From: an uncultured Alphaproteobacteria bacterium
GTDB lineage: Bacteria > Pseudomonadota > Alphaproteobacteria > MPNO01 > UBA2964
Direction: 5' to 3'
Length of the DNA stretch: 64,000 nt
Assembly (NCBI GenBank): GCA_951812775.1
Contig: OX638326.1
Coordinates: 1-64,000 of the forward strand
Positions 1-7,925 of this stretch are shown in pieces; position 1 is the stretch's first letter; every line of letters starts with the position of its first letter. A model generated the notes under the pieces. The model was not told the origin of the DNA. It saw nothing but the letters and a program-made list of their open reading frames with translations, and ran no database searches. Made by a program: the position numbers and the translations under genes.

Positions 1-1263
1 CTTTCCCCGGTTTCTAATTGGGACTCTTTGGAGAAGGCGGTGCGGGGCGCAGGGAATAAGCTGGCCAAGGTGTCTGTTGATGACATTGCGGCTCTTCTAA
101 ATAAGGCAGCAGACATATGGTCGGACAAAGAATCGTCGCTGGCTGTGTATTTTCCCGAAGGCTTGTCCTTCGTTATTAATTTCATCCGCTCCGGGCAATT
201 GCAAAAGATGCTGGATGGTTCCTTGCGCGCTGGACGCGGTGTTCTTGATGGGTTTCGGTATTTTGATGGCGATGTTCAACGTATTAGAGCAAAGCCACGT
301 GGCGTCGCCTGTCATTGGTTGGCCGGCAATGTTCCTACGTTGGGAATTCTCTCTTTGTTGATGTCGCTCACGACAAAGAACGCAAACATCGTCAAGCTGC
401 CATCCGGCGGCTCCATGGTGTTACCTCAAATGCTAAATGTCTTGACTGGTGTCGAAATAGAAAAGTCCGATGGTAAAATCATTAACGGCAAGATTCTTAC
501 GGATGCGGTTGCTGTTTTATCATTTGGTTCGGAGAACATTTCGGCAAGTGAAGAGATGGCTGGACGTGCGGATGTACGCATGGCCTGGGGCGGAAGCGAC
601 GCCGTAAAGTCGGTAATGGCGTTACCCCGAAAATATGATGCCGAGGATATCGTATTTGGTCCCAAGTTGTCTGTGGAGGCGATTGCGCGTGAGGCACTGC
701 CGAGCGACGCCAGGGCGCGTCGTCTTGCGAGGGCGGTGGCCACTGATTGCTCGGTATTCGATCAACAGGCCTGTGCGTCTGCTCATGTGGTTTTTGTCGA
801 AGCAGGAGGCGGGGTATCGCCTGAGGAATTTGCAGCGTATCTGGCCCGGGCAATGGAGGATGCCGTTAAACGAATTCCTCGTGGTCCGATGTCTGGAAAG
901 ACTGCCGGTGATATTCAGACATCCCGTGCCCGTCATCTAATGGGCGGTAAAGTATTTCACGGGGCGGGACTGGAATGGAGCGTGCTTTTTAAGGACACTT
1001 TAGATCGTCCGGACCCACTCTACGGACGGGCGGCACAGGTCCGCGCTGTCGATGATTTGTCACAAATTTCAGAATTACTCGATCGCGATACGCAGGTTGT
1101 CGGATTAGCGCTCGATACCGCACGGCGTGCTGAATTGGCAGATTTATTCTCAGACGCTGGCGTTGACCGAATAGCTGAGCCGGGACATATGGCGGATTTT
1201 GCATCCCCCTGGGATGGTATATTTCCTGTCGAGCGTCTCGTTCGGTGGGTGTCTTTGTTTTAG
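1..1263 (+). CDS. LuxC-type acyl-CoA reductase (5' end outside window)
   Basis: The reading frame is open to the left edge, so the N-terminus is missing; the first possible start inside the window is a TTG at 28, giving 411 residues. The protein resembles LuxC, the aldehyde-dehydrogenase-superfamily reductase that turns acyl-CoA or an acyl-enzyme into an aldehyde with NADPH. Visible signatures are WLAGNVPTLGI (about residues 97-107 counted from the TTG) in the nucleotide-binding part, a lysine-containing VKLPSG segment just after it, and the cysteine of DQQACASAH (about residue 249), which fits the active-site Cys. Full LuxC proteins are around 480 residues, so roughly 60 residues lie outside. 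It is followed by an acyltransferase, an aminotransferase, a kinase and a glycosyltransferase on the same strand, so a role in making an unusual surface-polysaccharide building block is likely. The substrate cannot be told from sequence. Confidence 0.8.
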   Translation, partial: LSPVSNWDSLEKAVRGAGNKLAKVSVDDIAALLNKAADIWSDKESSLAVYFPEGLSFVINFIRSGQLQKMLDGSLRAGRGVLDGFRYFDGDVQRIRAKPRGVACHWLAGNVPTLGILSLLMSLTTKNANIVKLPSGGSMVLPQMLNVLTGVEIEKSDGKIINGKILTDAVAVLSFGSENISASEEMAGRADVRMAWGGSDAVKSVMALPRKYDAEDIVFGPKLSVEAIAREALPSDARARRLARAVATDCSVFDQQACASAHVVFVEAGGGVSPEEFAAYLARAMEDAVKRIPRGPMSGKTAGDIQTSRARHLMGGKVFHGAGLEWSVLFKDTLDRPDPLYGRAAQVRAVDDLSQISELLDRDTQVVGLALDTARRAELADLFSDAGVDRIAEPGHMADFASPWDGIFPVERLVRWVSLF

Positions 1264-1310
1264 GGTGTTGTGAGAATTCTTGCCGTGATCGGATTACGGA
1301 GTATGCCGCG

Positions 1311-2090
1311 ATGAAAAATCAAATACACCCGACCGCCCTGGTAGATGACTCCGCGATGCTGGGTGAAGGGATTTCTATCGGCCCTTATACGATTATTCAA
1401 GGCGATTGTACGATCGGGGATCGGGTGTCGATAGGAAGTCATTGTGTTATCGGACATCCTGCGCCGGGAGAATTCGCCGGAAAACGATTATCAATTGGTC
1501 ACCACGCAAATATTCGGGCGCACACCATCATCTATGAAGGCAGTCGTTTCGGCGAAAACCTGGAAACGGGGCACCAGGTTCTGATACGTGAAGGCACGGT
1601 CGCTGGAATTAATCTGCGCGCCGGGGTCTATGTTGATATCGAGGGTGACTGCGCTATCGGTGACTATTGTCGTTTGCATAGCGCCGCAATTGTAGGGCAG
1701 GGCAGTCGATTGGAGGACTTTGTTTGGATGTACCCAAATACGGTTTTGCCGAATGATCCGCTGCCACCGTCGCCAATATTGCGGGGAAGCTCGTTGGCCA
1801 GCGGGGTGGTTATGTGTACTGGGGCGATACTTCAGCCGGGCACCGAGCTTATGGAAGGCGCTTACATAACGGCAAATTCATTCGGAAAGGGAAAAGTGCC
1901 ATCCGGAGCAGTTGTGAATGGGCCGACAGGACAAATCATAACGCACGTTACGAAAATGTTTGATCGGGCAAGTGGTGCCAGGCATCCCTGGATGAACGAT
2001 TTTGCTCATCGCTATCCGCGCGAAGCTCAAGAGCGTTTGCAACGGTTAAACCAGCGAATAGTCGACTCCGCGAAAGACTTTAAAACCTGA
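1311..2090 (+). CDS. Left-handed beta-helix (hexapeptide) acyltransferase
   Basis: A 259-residue protein starting at ATG 1311, with a GGAG sequence about 11 bases upstream; an in-frame start at 1245 would overlap the previous gene and adds nothing family-like. Residues 5-190 are built of imperfect hexapeptide repeats ([IV]G..[VSI]..I type, for example IGPYTI, IGDRVS, IGSHCV), the signature of LpxA/WbbJ/FdtC-like trimeric acyltransferases that acylate a sugar or amino-sugar nucleotide from acetyl-CoA or acyl-ACP. A C-terminal helical tail follows. It lies 48 bp after the LuxC-type reductase and upstream of a DegT aminotransferase, an arrangement known for N-acylated amino sugars in O-antigen clusters. 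The acyl donor and acceptor are not predictable. Confidence 0.8.
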   Translation: MKNQIHPTALVDDSAMLGEGISIGPYTIIQGDCTIGDRVSIGSHCVIGHPAPGEFAGKRLSIGHHANIRAHTIIYEGSRFGENLETGHQVLIREGTVAGINLRAGVYVDIEGDCAIGDYCRLHSAAIVGQGSRLEDFVWMYPNTVLPNDPLPPSPILRGSSLASGVVMCTGAILQPGTELMEGAYITANSFGKGKVPSGAVVNGPTGQIITHVTKMFDRASGARHPWMNDFAHRYPREAQERLQRLNQRIVDSAKDFKT

Positions 2091-2167
2091 GGGCTGAATT
2101 ATTTTTGGTATTTCTTATTGGCTTTATCGTAAAAGAGGCCTCCATTCGGTTAGGAGAGTTTAGGTAA

Positions 2168-3277
2168 ATGGCCAAAATACCCTTTGTAGATCTATCGTTG
2201 TTGCACCTTCCTCATGAGGACGAAATCATGGAAAGGGTGCGTGCGGTCCTGCGTAATGGTCAGTTTATCCTGGGCGAAGAACATCACAAGTTTGAAGATG
2301 ATTTTGCCAGGTTTTGTGAAGCTGCTGCCTGCGCAGGTGTTTCGAGCGGAACTTCGGCCCTATACCTTGGCCTTTTAGCTCTTGGAGTTAAGCCGGGTGA
2401 TGAAGTTATTGTCCCCGACAATACCTATGCGGCGACTGCGAATGCCGCTTGTTTGATCGGCGCTATTCCGGTTTTCGTTGACGTTACGCCTGGGACGCTG
2501 ACGCTCTCGCCGGAAGCTTTTGAGAGTGCTGTTTCCGAGCGTACAACTGCGGTAATCCCGGTGCATCTTTATGGCCATCCCGCAGATATGGATCCGATTA
2601 TGGCGATTGCGGAAAAACATGAAATAAGGGTTCTCGAAGATGCAGCGCAGGCCCATGGCGCTCGTTATAAGGATCGTTCTGTCGGGACACTGGGACATGC
2701 GGCTGCATTTAGTTTCTATCCAGGAAAAAATTTAGGGGCGCTGGGAGACGGTGGCGCTGTCGTCAGTAACGATCAAGATGTGATTGATCGGGTGAAGATG
2801 TTCAGAAATCACGGGCAGCCGGAGAAATATGTCCATGATTATGTGGGCGATACAGCACGGCTGGATACGATGCAGGCGACGGTCCTACGGTATAAACTCC
2901 AGTCGCTTCACGAGCAAAATAAACAACGTCGGGCCGCGGCAGCCCTGTATTGCGACAAACTGTCTGATTGCAGCAATGTCATTACGCTGCCGTCTGTGTC
3001 ACCCGATGCAGTTCCGGTATGGCACCTGTTCGTAATTCACACTGAAGATCGAGAGAGATTAGGTGAGGTTTTGGATGCCGCTGATGTGTCCTGGGGCTAT
3101 CACTATCCTATTCCCCTGTCTCGGCAGAAGGCGTTCGAAGGGAAATCACGCGTTTGCGATCCGTTATCGGTAAGTACTGACTCTGCCGCTAACTTGTTGT
3201 CCTTGCCGCTGTTTGGCGGAATCACGGAAGAACAAATTAATCAGGTGTCTGACGCCGTACATCGATTTTGTGAATAA
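2168..3277 (+). CDS. DegT/DnrJ/EryC1/StrS-family PLP sugar aminotransferase
   Basis: A 369-residue fold-type I PLP enzyme, full length for the family, that transfers an amino group (usually from glutamate) to a keto-sugar nucleotide. The N-terminal FVDLS segment, GTSALYLGL (residues 61-69), the DAAQAHGA aspartate region (about 158-165) and the Schiff-base lysine in FYPGKNLGALGDGG (Lys187) are all present. The start ATG follows a clear GGAG 13 bases upstream (taggagagtttaggtaaatg). It resembles FdtB/WecE-type transaminases. Only 5 bp separate it from the next gene, which argues for one operon. The product amine would be a plausible acceptor for the upstream acyltransferase. An alternative is amination of a non-sugar carbonyl, including an aldehyde made by the LuxC-like enzyme, but that is speculation. 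Confidence 0.88.
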   Translation: MAKIPFVDLSLLHLPHEDEIMERVRAVLRNGQFILGEEHHKFEDDFARFCEAAACAGVSSGTSALYLGLLALGVKPGDEVIVPDNTYAATANAACLIGAIPVFVDVTPGTLTLSPEAFESAVSERTTAVIPVHLYGHPADMDPIMAIAEKHEIRVLEDAAQAHGARYKDRSVGTLGHAAAFSFYPGKNLGALGDGGAVVSNDQDVIDRVKMFRNHGQPEKYVHDYVGDTARLDTMQATVLRYKLQSLHEQNKQRRAAAALYCDKLSDCSNVITLPSVSPDAVPVWHLFVIHTEDRERLGEVLDAADVSWGYHYPIPLSRQKAFEGKSRVCDPLSVSTDSAANLLSLPLFGGITEEQINQVSDAVHRFCE

Positions 3278-3282
3278 TCGAA

Positions 3283-4437
3283 ATGGTCGGGTCGCCAATA
3301 GAGAATTTATCTCTCTTGGGTCTCACCCAAGACCATCTATCTGGTGCTGTCAGAGGGGTCAAGGCACCGTCCGCCGGGCATAACCAGACCCTCTTTGGTT
3401 TGTTGCCCAATATGCAACGGCCGCGCATCGCGATCTCTCTGAACAATAGAAAATGTTTTCAACGGGGCCTGTCGGTTTATCGGGTTTCAGGATTTATTCG
3501 AAAGAGCCTCCTGTTTGGGGTTAGCTTGCTTGGGCCGCGCTTTTTTCCGGCGAAGGTTTTGGTTTCAGACAATGAGAGAAGCCTGGCGATCGAAATAGCC
3601 AGGCAAATTGCTCCAGATACAGAAATTGCGGCGGTATTCCTTGGATCGTCTGGCAATAGCAATACGGTTGTTCTGTATTTGATTGGAAATGAAACTGATG
3701 GCTTTGCCAAGATCGCGACACAGGACAGGGCTCGGTGTTCTGTTCGAAATGAAGCCGAGCGTCTGCAAATGTTGGCGGGCAATGATCGCCTGGATATGCG
3801 AGTGCCAACTGTCCGAGACTTCTCCGAGACCGAATCATATTCGGTTTTGTTGACGGAGAACGCGTCGAGGAAAGATCTCCATCCTGTTAGGTTTGATGAT
3901 CGGGACGTTATCAAACTTCAGACGCAGCTGAACGTCGCAGAAAGTTTTCCAGGGTCATTTGAGGACTCCGCACTCTTCGAACGGATTGATAGCCGGTTAT
4001 CTGCAAGTGATTTGCCGGGGACAGTTATGTCCGCTTGGCGAGACGTGTGCGGTTCGTTAAAGGGAAAAAAATTCAATCTTGGGCTTTCTCACGGTGACTT
4101 TGTTCCGTGGAATGTATTTAAGGATGGAAATGAACTGGTCGTTGTGGACTGGGAATGGTCCACGGACCGAATGTTGCCAATGATCGATCTGGCGCAGTTT
4201 TATTTTCAAGGACATTTGAATTTGGGTTGGCCATTGCCGACTCTTGGCGACGAGACCTCGCGATTATACGTTTACCTGAAAAAGCTGGGGATCGATCCCG
4301 ACCTCGCGCCCATTCTTTTTCAAGCTTATCTAGTGGATTGGATTACATTTGAAGTTGTTGATGGCGGAAAACCTTTGGCGCATCTTGAAAGGCACATGCA
4401 AGCCTTAACCAATATTCGAAACTCCGGCGCTCTATGA
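3283..4437 (+). CDS. Aminoglycoside-phosphotransferase (APH)-like kinase
   Basis: A 384-residue protein with an APH/choline-kinase-like C-terminal half. The catalytic loop SHGDFVPWN is at about residues 269-277 and the metal-binding VVDWEWS at 287-293. The usual N-terminal ATP-binding lobe is weak: residues 1-110 look unlike the family and may be a separate domain. It starts 5 bp after the aminotransferase and its stop overlaps the next start (ATGA), so translation is probably coupled. The family phosphorylates small hydroxylated molecules such as sugars, choline or aminoglycosides; in a polysaccharide locus a sugar or lipid-linked intermediate is the likelier substrate than an antibiotic. 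Function beyond 'kinase-like' is not supported. Confidence 0.7.
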   Translation: MVGSPIENLSLLGLTQDHLSGAVRGVKAPSAGHNQTLFGLLPNMQRPRIAISLNNRKCFQRGLSVYRVSGFIRKSLLFGVSLLGPRFFPAKVLVSDNERSLAIEIARQIAPDTEIAAVFLGSSGNSNTVVLYLIGNETDGFAKIATQDRARCSVRNEAERLQMLAGNDRLDMRVPTVRDFSETESYSVLLTENASRKDLHPVRFDDRDVIKLQTQLNVAESFPGSFEDSALFERIDSRLSASDLPGTVMSAWRDVCGSLKGKKFNLGLSHGDFVPWNVFKDGNELVVVDWEWSTDRMLPMIDLAQFYFQGHLNLGWPLPTLGDETSRLYVYLKKLGIDPDLAPILFQAYLVDWITFEVVDGGKPLAHLERHMQALTNIRNSGAL

Positions 4438-5618
4438 AAATTTTGATGATAAGTCATCATCGCTGGTCCCGCTCGGATTTAAGGGCTGTTCCGCTTGCCC
4501 GTGAACTTGTTCAGTTAGGTCATTCCATAACGCTTATGGTGATTTCTGATTTCGAAAACCTGAAATTTAAAATAACAGAGGTCGATGGCATTAAGGTTGT
4601 CCATTGTCCTGACCTGACTATCGGGAAACTTCGCTCGGGATGGGATCCCGTCTCTATTTTTCGACGCAAGAAGTGGCTCAGGGAAAATCTCGATGACTTC
4701 GATCTGGTTCAGGCCTTTGAAACCAGACCTGCAACGATCCACCCGGCATTATACGTGGCGCGGCAGCTCGACATTCCCTTATTCATTGATTGGATAGATT
4801 GGTGGGGCAGAGGTGGGTTGATCACCGTAAACAGGCCAGGCTGGTACCAGTTGTTCTGCGGGGGGCTGGAAACATTTTACGAGGAAAAGTTCAGGCCCTG
4901 TGCCCAGGGGAGTACGGTAATCAGCAGAGGATTGCTGAAGCGCGCGATCGATTTGGGCGTTGAGGAAGACTCAATTCTTCATATGCGCAATGGGGTCGAT
5001 TTAGAGTTTTTCAAACCTCTTGATCTGCAGCAAGCCCGCAAAAAAGTCGGAATCGATTGGTCAGGTGGAATCGTTGGCGTGTCGGGCGCAGATGTTGTCG
5101 CTGATATGAAAATTGCTGTTGATGGCTTTAAGCATGCGGTCGATCACGGTCTGAGCGCAAAGCTGCTGCTCATGGGGCATGCCGCGGCCATGTTGCGCGG
5201 GCACGTTGAAAGCCTGGGTCTGCGGTCAGATGTTATTGATGTTGGTTTTGTCGATCGTGAAGACTATCCGGTATATGTGACGGCAAGCGATCTGTTCGTC
5301 GTTCCGTTTCCGGAAAAGACATACAATTTAGGACGTTGGCCGAACCGGTTCGGTGAATATATGGCTGCCGGGCGGCCCGTAATCTTTAATCCCTACGGAG
5401 ACCTGGCAGATTTCCAGGGCGATGAAGCGCCAGGCATAGCTTGTGAGCATTCCGTTGATGCAATGGCCGCCGGTATTCGCGAGCTGATTGATAATCGAGT
5501 TCTGTGGGACCAAAAATGTACGTCGGCACGTCGCTATGCGACGACACATCTTGGCTGGCGTTCCCTTACGGAGACACTCGAACGGCACTATCACTCAGTT
5601 CTTGAAAATACGGGCTGA
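4434..5618 (+). CDS. GT4-type glycosyltransferase (GT-B fold)
   Basis: A 394-residue protein with the two-domain GT-B layout. The N-terminal part starts MKILMISHHRW and contains ARELVQLGH, typical of the acceptor domain. The C-terminal half has the nucleotide-sugar region with VGFVDREDYPVYVTASDLFVVP near residues 275-290 and a family-like RFGEYMAAGRPVI segment, where the glutamate usually contacts the donor ribose. It overlaps the kinase stop codon by 4 bp. It is the last gene of the left polysaccharide sub-operon; what follows is on the other strand. It probably adds one sugar to a lipid-linked oligosaccharide at the cytoplasmic face of the inner membrane. Confidence 0.85.
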   Translation: MKILMISHHRWSRSDLRAVPLARELVQLGHSITLMVISDFENLKFKITEVDGIKVVHCPDLTIGKLRSGWDPVSIFRRKKWLRENLDDFDLVQAFETRPATIHPALYVARQLDIPLFIDWIDWWGRGGLITVNRPGWYQLFCGGLETFYEEKFRPCAQGSTVISRGLLKRAIDLGVEEDSILHMRNGVDLEFFKPLDLQQARKKVGIDWSGGIVGVSGADVVADMKIAVDGFKHAVDHGLSAKLLLMGHAAAMLRGHVESLGLRSDVIDVGFVDREDYPVYVTASDLFVVPFPEKTYNLGRWPNRFGEYMAAGRPVIFNPYGDLADFQGDEAPGIACEHSVDAMAAGIRELIDNRVLWDQKCTSARRYATTHLGWRSLTETLERHYHSVLENTG

Positions 5619-5647
5619 GTATTCGGTTTTTGCAGTCAGCTGCCTGC

Positions 5648-5824
5648 CTAAAACAGAAGTAAGAGTGGCGCAGCAAAAATGCCCCAGGACGTGGCCCCGA
5701 GGATCAGCATACAGATCATCTTTTTGCGGCCAGACCATTCAATTTCCTCTGAGACCTCTTGTTCTACAGACGGAGCCCACCCAGCGAACCTGTTGGATTG
5801 CTCAATAGAAAGTGTAGCAGACAT
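5648..5824 (-). CDS. Small single-pass membrane protein, 58 aa
   Basis: A 58-residue reading frame starting at ATG 5824 (complement) with a strong AGGGGGA ribosome-binding site about 8 bases upstream, ending at TAG 5648-5650. The protein has a polar N-terminal half rich in Glu and Ser (residues 1-30), a basic SGRKK anchor at 31-35, and a hydrophobic stretch at 36-58 that runs to the C-terminus, so it should be a tail-anchored or single-pass inner-membrane protein. It lies 71 bp downstream of the peptidoglycan-binding protein gene on the same strand and could be in its operon. No family is recognised. The good RBS and sensible topology make it more credible than the overlapping plus-strand frame. 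Confidence 0.6.
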   Translation of the reverse strand: MSATLSIEQSNRFAGWAPSVEQEVSEEIEWSGRKKMICMLILGATSWGIFAAPLLLLF

Positions 5825-5895
5825 TTTGTTCCCCCTGAACTTGTCTCATGGAGGATTTTGTCAGAGCGCGCCTAAACTTCTCTTAAGGGAATTGG

Positions 5896-6699
5896 TTAAG
5901 GGCGTTTGACTTTTGTGCTTTTTCGATCGCTGAAGGGCGAAGGGGTGTCCGTAGCAGGAACTCTCACTGCCCGCCAATTCCATTTTTTGCCATGTCCTGC
6001 AACGGCGATTCCGGAAATTTCCTGGTCTTTTAGGGTTCCCGTACGGTTAATTCGTCCGCCCCAGCCATTATCGTAATAGGTGTGTAATTTGTCTTCCTTG
6101 TGCTCCCACCGCCAAAACTGATTGTTCGCGGTGCCGGTAACCTTTCCCTCTGGACGGAAGGTTAGCTCCAATGTTGCCCCATCCGCGTCGATAATTCTCC
6201 ACCGGGTTCCAGATAAATTTAAACGATTGTCCTGTTTGATATTTGTGGTGTTCGCTGGGGCAGGTCTGCCGTCGACAATTTTTGCTGCTGTGGACGATAG
6301 CTGTTTATCGGTCGTCGCCGCAGGGGGACTTGTTGAAGACGTGGTCTTGGGGACTGAAAGAACCATTTTTAGTTGTTTAATCAACTTATTGCTTGGTTTG
6401 CCAGTTAGCGGAACAGCAATTTCTTTTTCAAACGCAAGAATCGCCTGTGTTGTGCGTTTTCCCATAAATCCATCTGCGGGACCGGGCTTATACCCAAGGG
6501 CGGTCAAAAGCCTCTGTATTTCCTGAATGTCCGCTTTCTGCAGATCTTGGATTTGGGTTGCGTTTGTCTGGGCTAAAGGATTTGCGCTGAAGAAGAGGTT
6601 TAGGGAAATGACCGATGTTATCAAAATTACTATTAAAAACAGTCTGTCAAGGTAATTTTGAATGGTCGGTTTGGCGATTGACGAGACAGTTTCAAGCAT
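5896..6699 (-). CDS. Peptidoglycan-binding-domain membrane-anchored protein
   Basis: A 267-residue protein. Residues 18-40 form a hydrophobic segment (LDRLFLIVILITSVISLNLF) that is an uncleaved anchor or signal peptide. Residues 55-110 match a PG_binding_1 domain: IQEIQRLLTALGYKPGPADG, then GKRTTQAILAFEK. A Ser/Thr/Pro/Ala-rich linker (115-150) leads to a beta-rich C-terminal part (about 160-250) with several Trp residues, whose fold I do not recognise. It probably acts in the periplasm, attached to the cell wall. It is divergent from the remnant at 6753 and lies inside a polysaccharide locus, so a role in holding the export machinery or capsule at the wall is possible but not shown. Confidence 0.7.
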   Translation of the reverse strand: MLETVSSIAKPTIQNYLDRLFLIVILITSVISLNLFFSANPLAQTNATQIQDLQKADIQEIQRLLTALGYKPGPADGFMGKRTTQAILAFEKEIAVPLTGKPSNKLIKQLKMVLSVPKTTSSTSPPAATTDKQLSSTAAKIVDGRPAPANTTNIKQDNRLNLSGTRWRIIDADGATLELTFRPEGKVTGTANNQFWRWEHKEDKLHTYYDNGWGGRINRTGTLKDQEISGIAVAGHGKKWNWRAVRVPATDTPSPFSDRKSTKVKRP

Positions 6700-6755
6700 G
6701 GTTATTCAGATGTTCAGATTTTGATCGTTGGTTTCCGAAAAAGGGACCTATAATG

Positions 6756-6791
6756 GCACTGGGTGACGCACTGGGTGACGCACTGGGTGAC
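6756..6791. repeat. Three perfect tandem copies of a 12-bp unit
   Basis: The unit gcactgggtgac occurs three times without interruption directly after the ATG at 6753. It keeps the reading frame and encodes repeated Ala-Leu-Gly-Asp. This is too short and has no spacers, so it is not a CRISPR. Confidence 0.95.
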
Positions 6792-6836
6792 AACGAAAAT
6801 CTGCAAACGAAAGCAGCGCCGGATTTTTATCACGTG

Positions 6837-6868
6837 TTAACCATAACATGTTTTAACCATAACATGTT
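6837..6868. repeat. Two perfect tandem copies of a 16-bp unit
   Basis: The unit ttaaccataacatgtt occurs twice head to tail. Sixteen bases is not a multiple of three, so the duplication shifts the frame inside the remnant gene. Each unit contains the palindrome aacatgtt. Confidence 0.95.
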
Positions 6869-7124
6869 GTATTCCCGTACTTTGTGTTGTCCATTTCGTG
6901 AGGACTCGGTGAGTATTCAAGAGGCCTTAAAAAAACTATCCGAAATCGGCTATATTATGCTCGGCAAGGGCGAAGACGGCAAAAATTATGGTCTTATGAC
7001 CGGATTTACAAGCCATCAAACAATAAGCCATCCAAATATGAGTAAAATCAAGGACTTACGGATTATGTGGGAGGGATCAGTGATGGATCACTGCAGGAAA
7101 GGCAAGGAAATATATCCGCCTCAG

Positions 7125-7152
7125 GATTCAATCGAACAAGATTCAATCGAAC
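7125..7152. repeat. Direct repeat, 13 identical bases with 15-bp period
   Basis: The sequence gattcaatcgaac occurs at 7125 and again at 7140, in frame, encoding a duplicated Asp-Ser-Ile-Glu motif in the remnant gene. Confidence 0.92.
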
Positions 7153-7317
7153 GTGAAGACCCGGAAAAGTCATCTGACAATGTCGCGTTGTTCCCGATCG
7201 ATGAACCACCAACCGATTATGCGTTATTTAAAAAATTTGATCTGATTTTGATGTTGCCCCGGTTCAGAAATCAGGCTAAGAAATCACTGGGGATCGGAAA
7301 GGCTGAAGGATAACGCC

Positions 7318-7833
7318 ATGAAAATGACATCGATCAAAGGAATTTTTGTTGCCGGAATAGTTGCTGTAACAGCAATGGCTGGTACCGCCAATGCACAGGT
7401 TGCACCGCCTGCAACGCCTGCATTGCCACCGGCATTGCAGTTGCAGATTAAGGCGGCGCTGACCGGTACTGACCAACAGGTACTGCAACGCATGCGGACA
7501 CTTGTTGGCGCCAATCAGGGGTTTGCCGTTGAGATTGCAGCGCAAATGACCCGATTGCGTCCTCAGTTGGCTGCTCAGTTCGCCGGTGCGGCGGCTGGAG
7601 TAGTTCCGCCGGCTCAGCTCGGGGCACTTTATCAGGCAGTTGCTGCCGGGAACCCGGGGGCCGCCGCACAAATCGCAAATCGGATTAGGCAGAGTGTGCC
7701 GCCGGGAACCAATTTGGCAACTTTGAACGCCTCTGTTTTAGCTGGTTTAAAGCCCAACACGCCAGTGGGATTTCGCGGTCCTGGTAGAAAATTGCCACCG
7801 GTTGTTCTTCCGGACGTCGTTCCGGCCAGCTAA
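7318..7833 (+). CDS. Secreted Ala/Pro-rich protein of unknown function
   Basis: A 171-residue protein with a clear Sec signal peptide: basic MKMTSIK, a hydrophobic core GIFVAGIVAVTAMAG, and an ANA-Q cleavage site near residue 26. The mature part is rich in Ala, Gln, Leu and Pro and mostly helical up to residue 145, ending in a Pro/Val-rich tail. No catalytic motif or known domain is recognised. It precedes the beta-barrel and export genes on the same strand, so it may be a periplasmic accessory of polysaccharide export. Confidence 0.65.
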   Translation: MKMTSIKGIFVAGIVAVTAMAGTANAQVAPPATPALPPALQLQIKAALTGTDQQVLQRMRTLVGANQGFAVEIAAQMTRLRPQLAAQFAGAAAGVVPPAQLGALYQAVAAGNPGAAAQIANRIRQSVPPGTNLATLNASVLAGLKPNTPVGFRGPGRKLPPVVLPDVVPAS

Positions 7834-7842
7834 GTGGACAGT

Positions 7843-7864
7843 ATAAGACCTTGATAAGACCTTG
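7843..7864. repeat. Two perfect tandem copies of an 11-bp unit
   Basis: The unit ataagaccttg is duplicated head to tail in the 92-bp gap between the secreted protein gene and the beta-barrel gene. It may alter spacing in a leader or promoter. Confidence 0.93.
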
Positions 7865-7925
7865 CAGAATCAGGTAGAATACAGTATGGAGCTCGTCTAG
7901 CGAGTGTTCGTTTAGGAAAGTTTGT

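Larger units (their letters stand above)
6753..7313 (+). pseudogene. Probable phage replication-protein remnant
   Basis: An open frame of 187 codons from ATG 6753 (an upstream extension to 6615 overlaps the divergent gene). The middle part, residues about 47-85 (SIQEALKKLSEIGYIM followed by a GKNYGLMTGFTSHQTISHPN segment), looks like the winged-helix and linker part of phage DNA replication initiators, which typically have '..NF..HQ.IN.P..SK' followed by a low-complexity linker. The flanking parts do not look like a folded protein: three 12-bp repeats encode ALGD units, a 16-bp duplication encodes a histidine/asparagine-rich repeat, and a 15-bp period encodes DSIEQ/DSIER. It ends 4 bp before the next gene. 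I read it as a decayed, slippage-modified fragment of a phage gene; an expressed orphan protein is the alternative. Confidence 0.45.

Noticed and set aside
3283..4437. Aminoglycoside resistance gene
   Set aside because: Only the C-terminal catalytic loop resembles APH enzymes, and the gene is coupled to polysaccharide genes.
5679..5909. A 76-codon plus-strand frame over the small membrane protein gene
   Set aside because: It has no signal or domain, and the minus-strand frame has a better ribosome-binding site and topology.
6756..6868. Repeat clusters as a CRISPR-like array or iteron origin
   Set aside because: Units are only 12 and 16 bp, directly adjacent, without unique spacers, and no replication initiator or cas gene is intact here.
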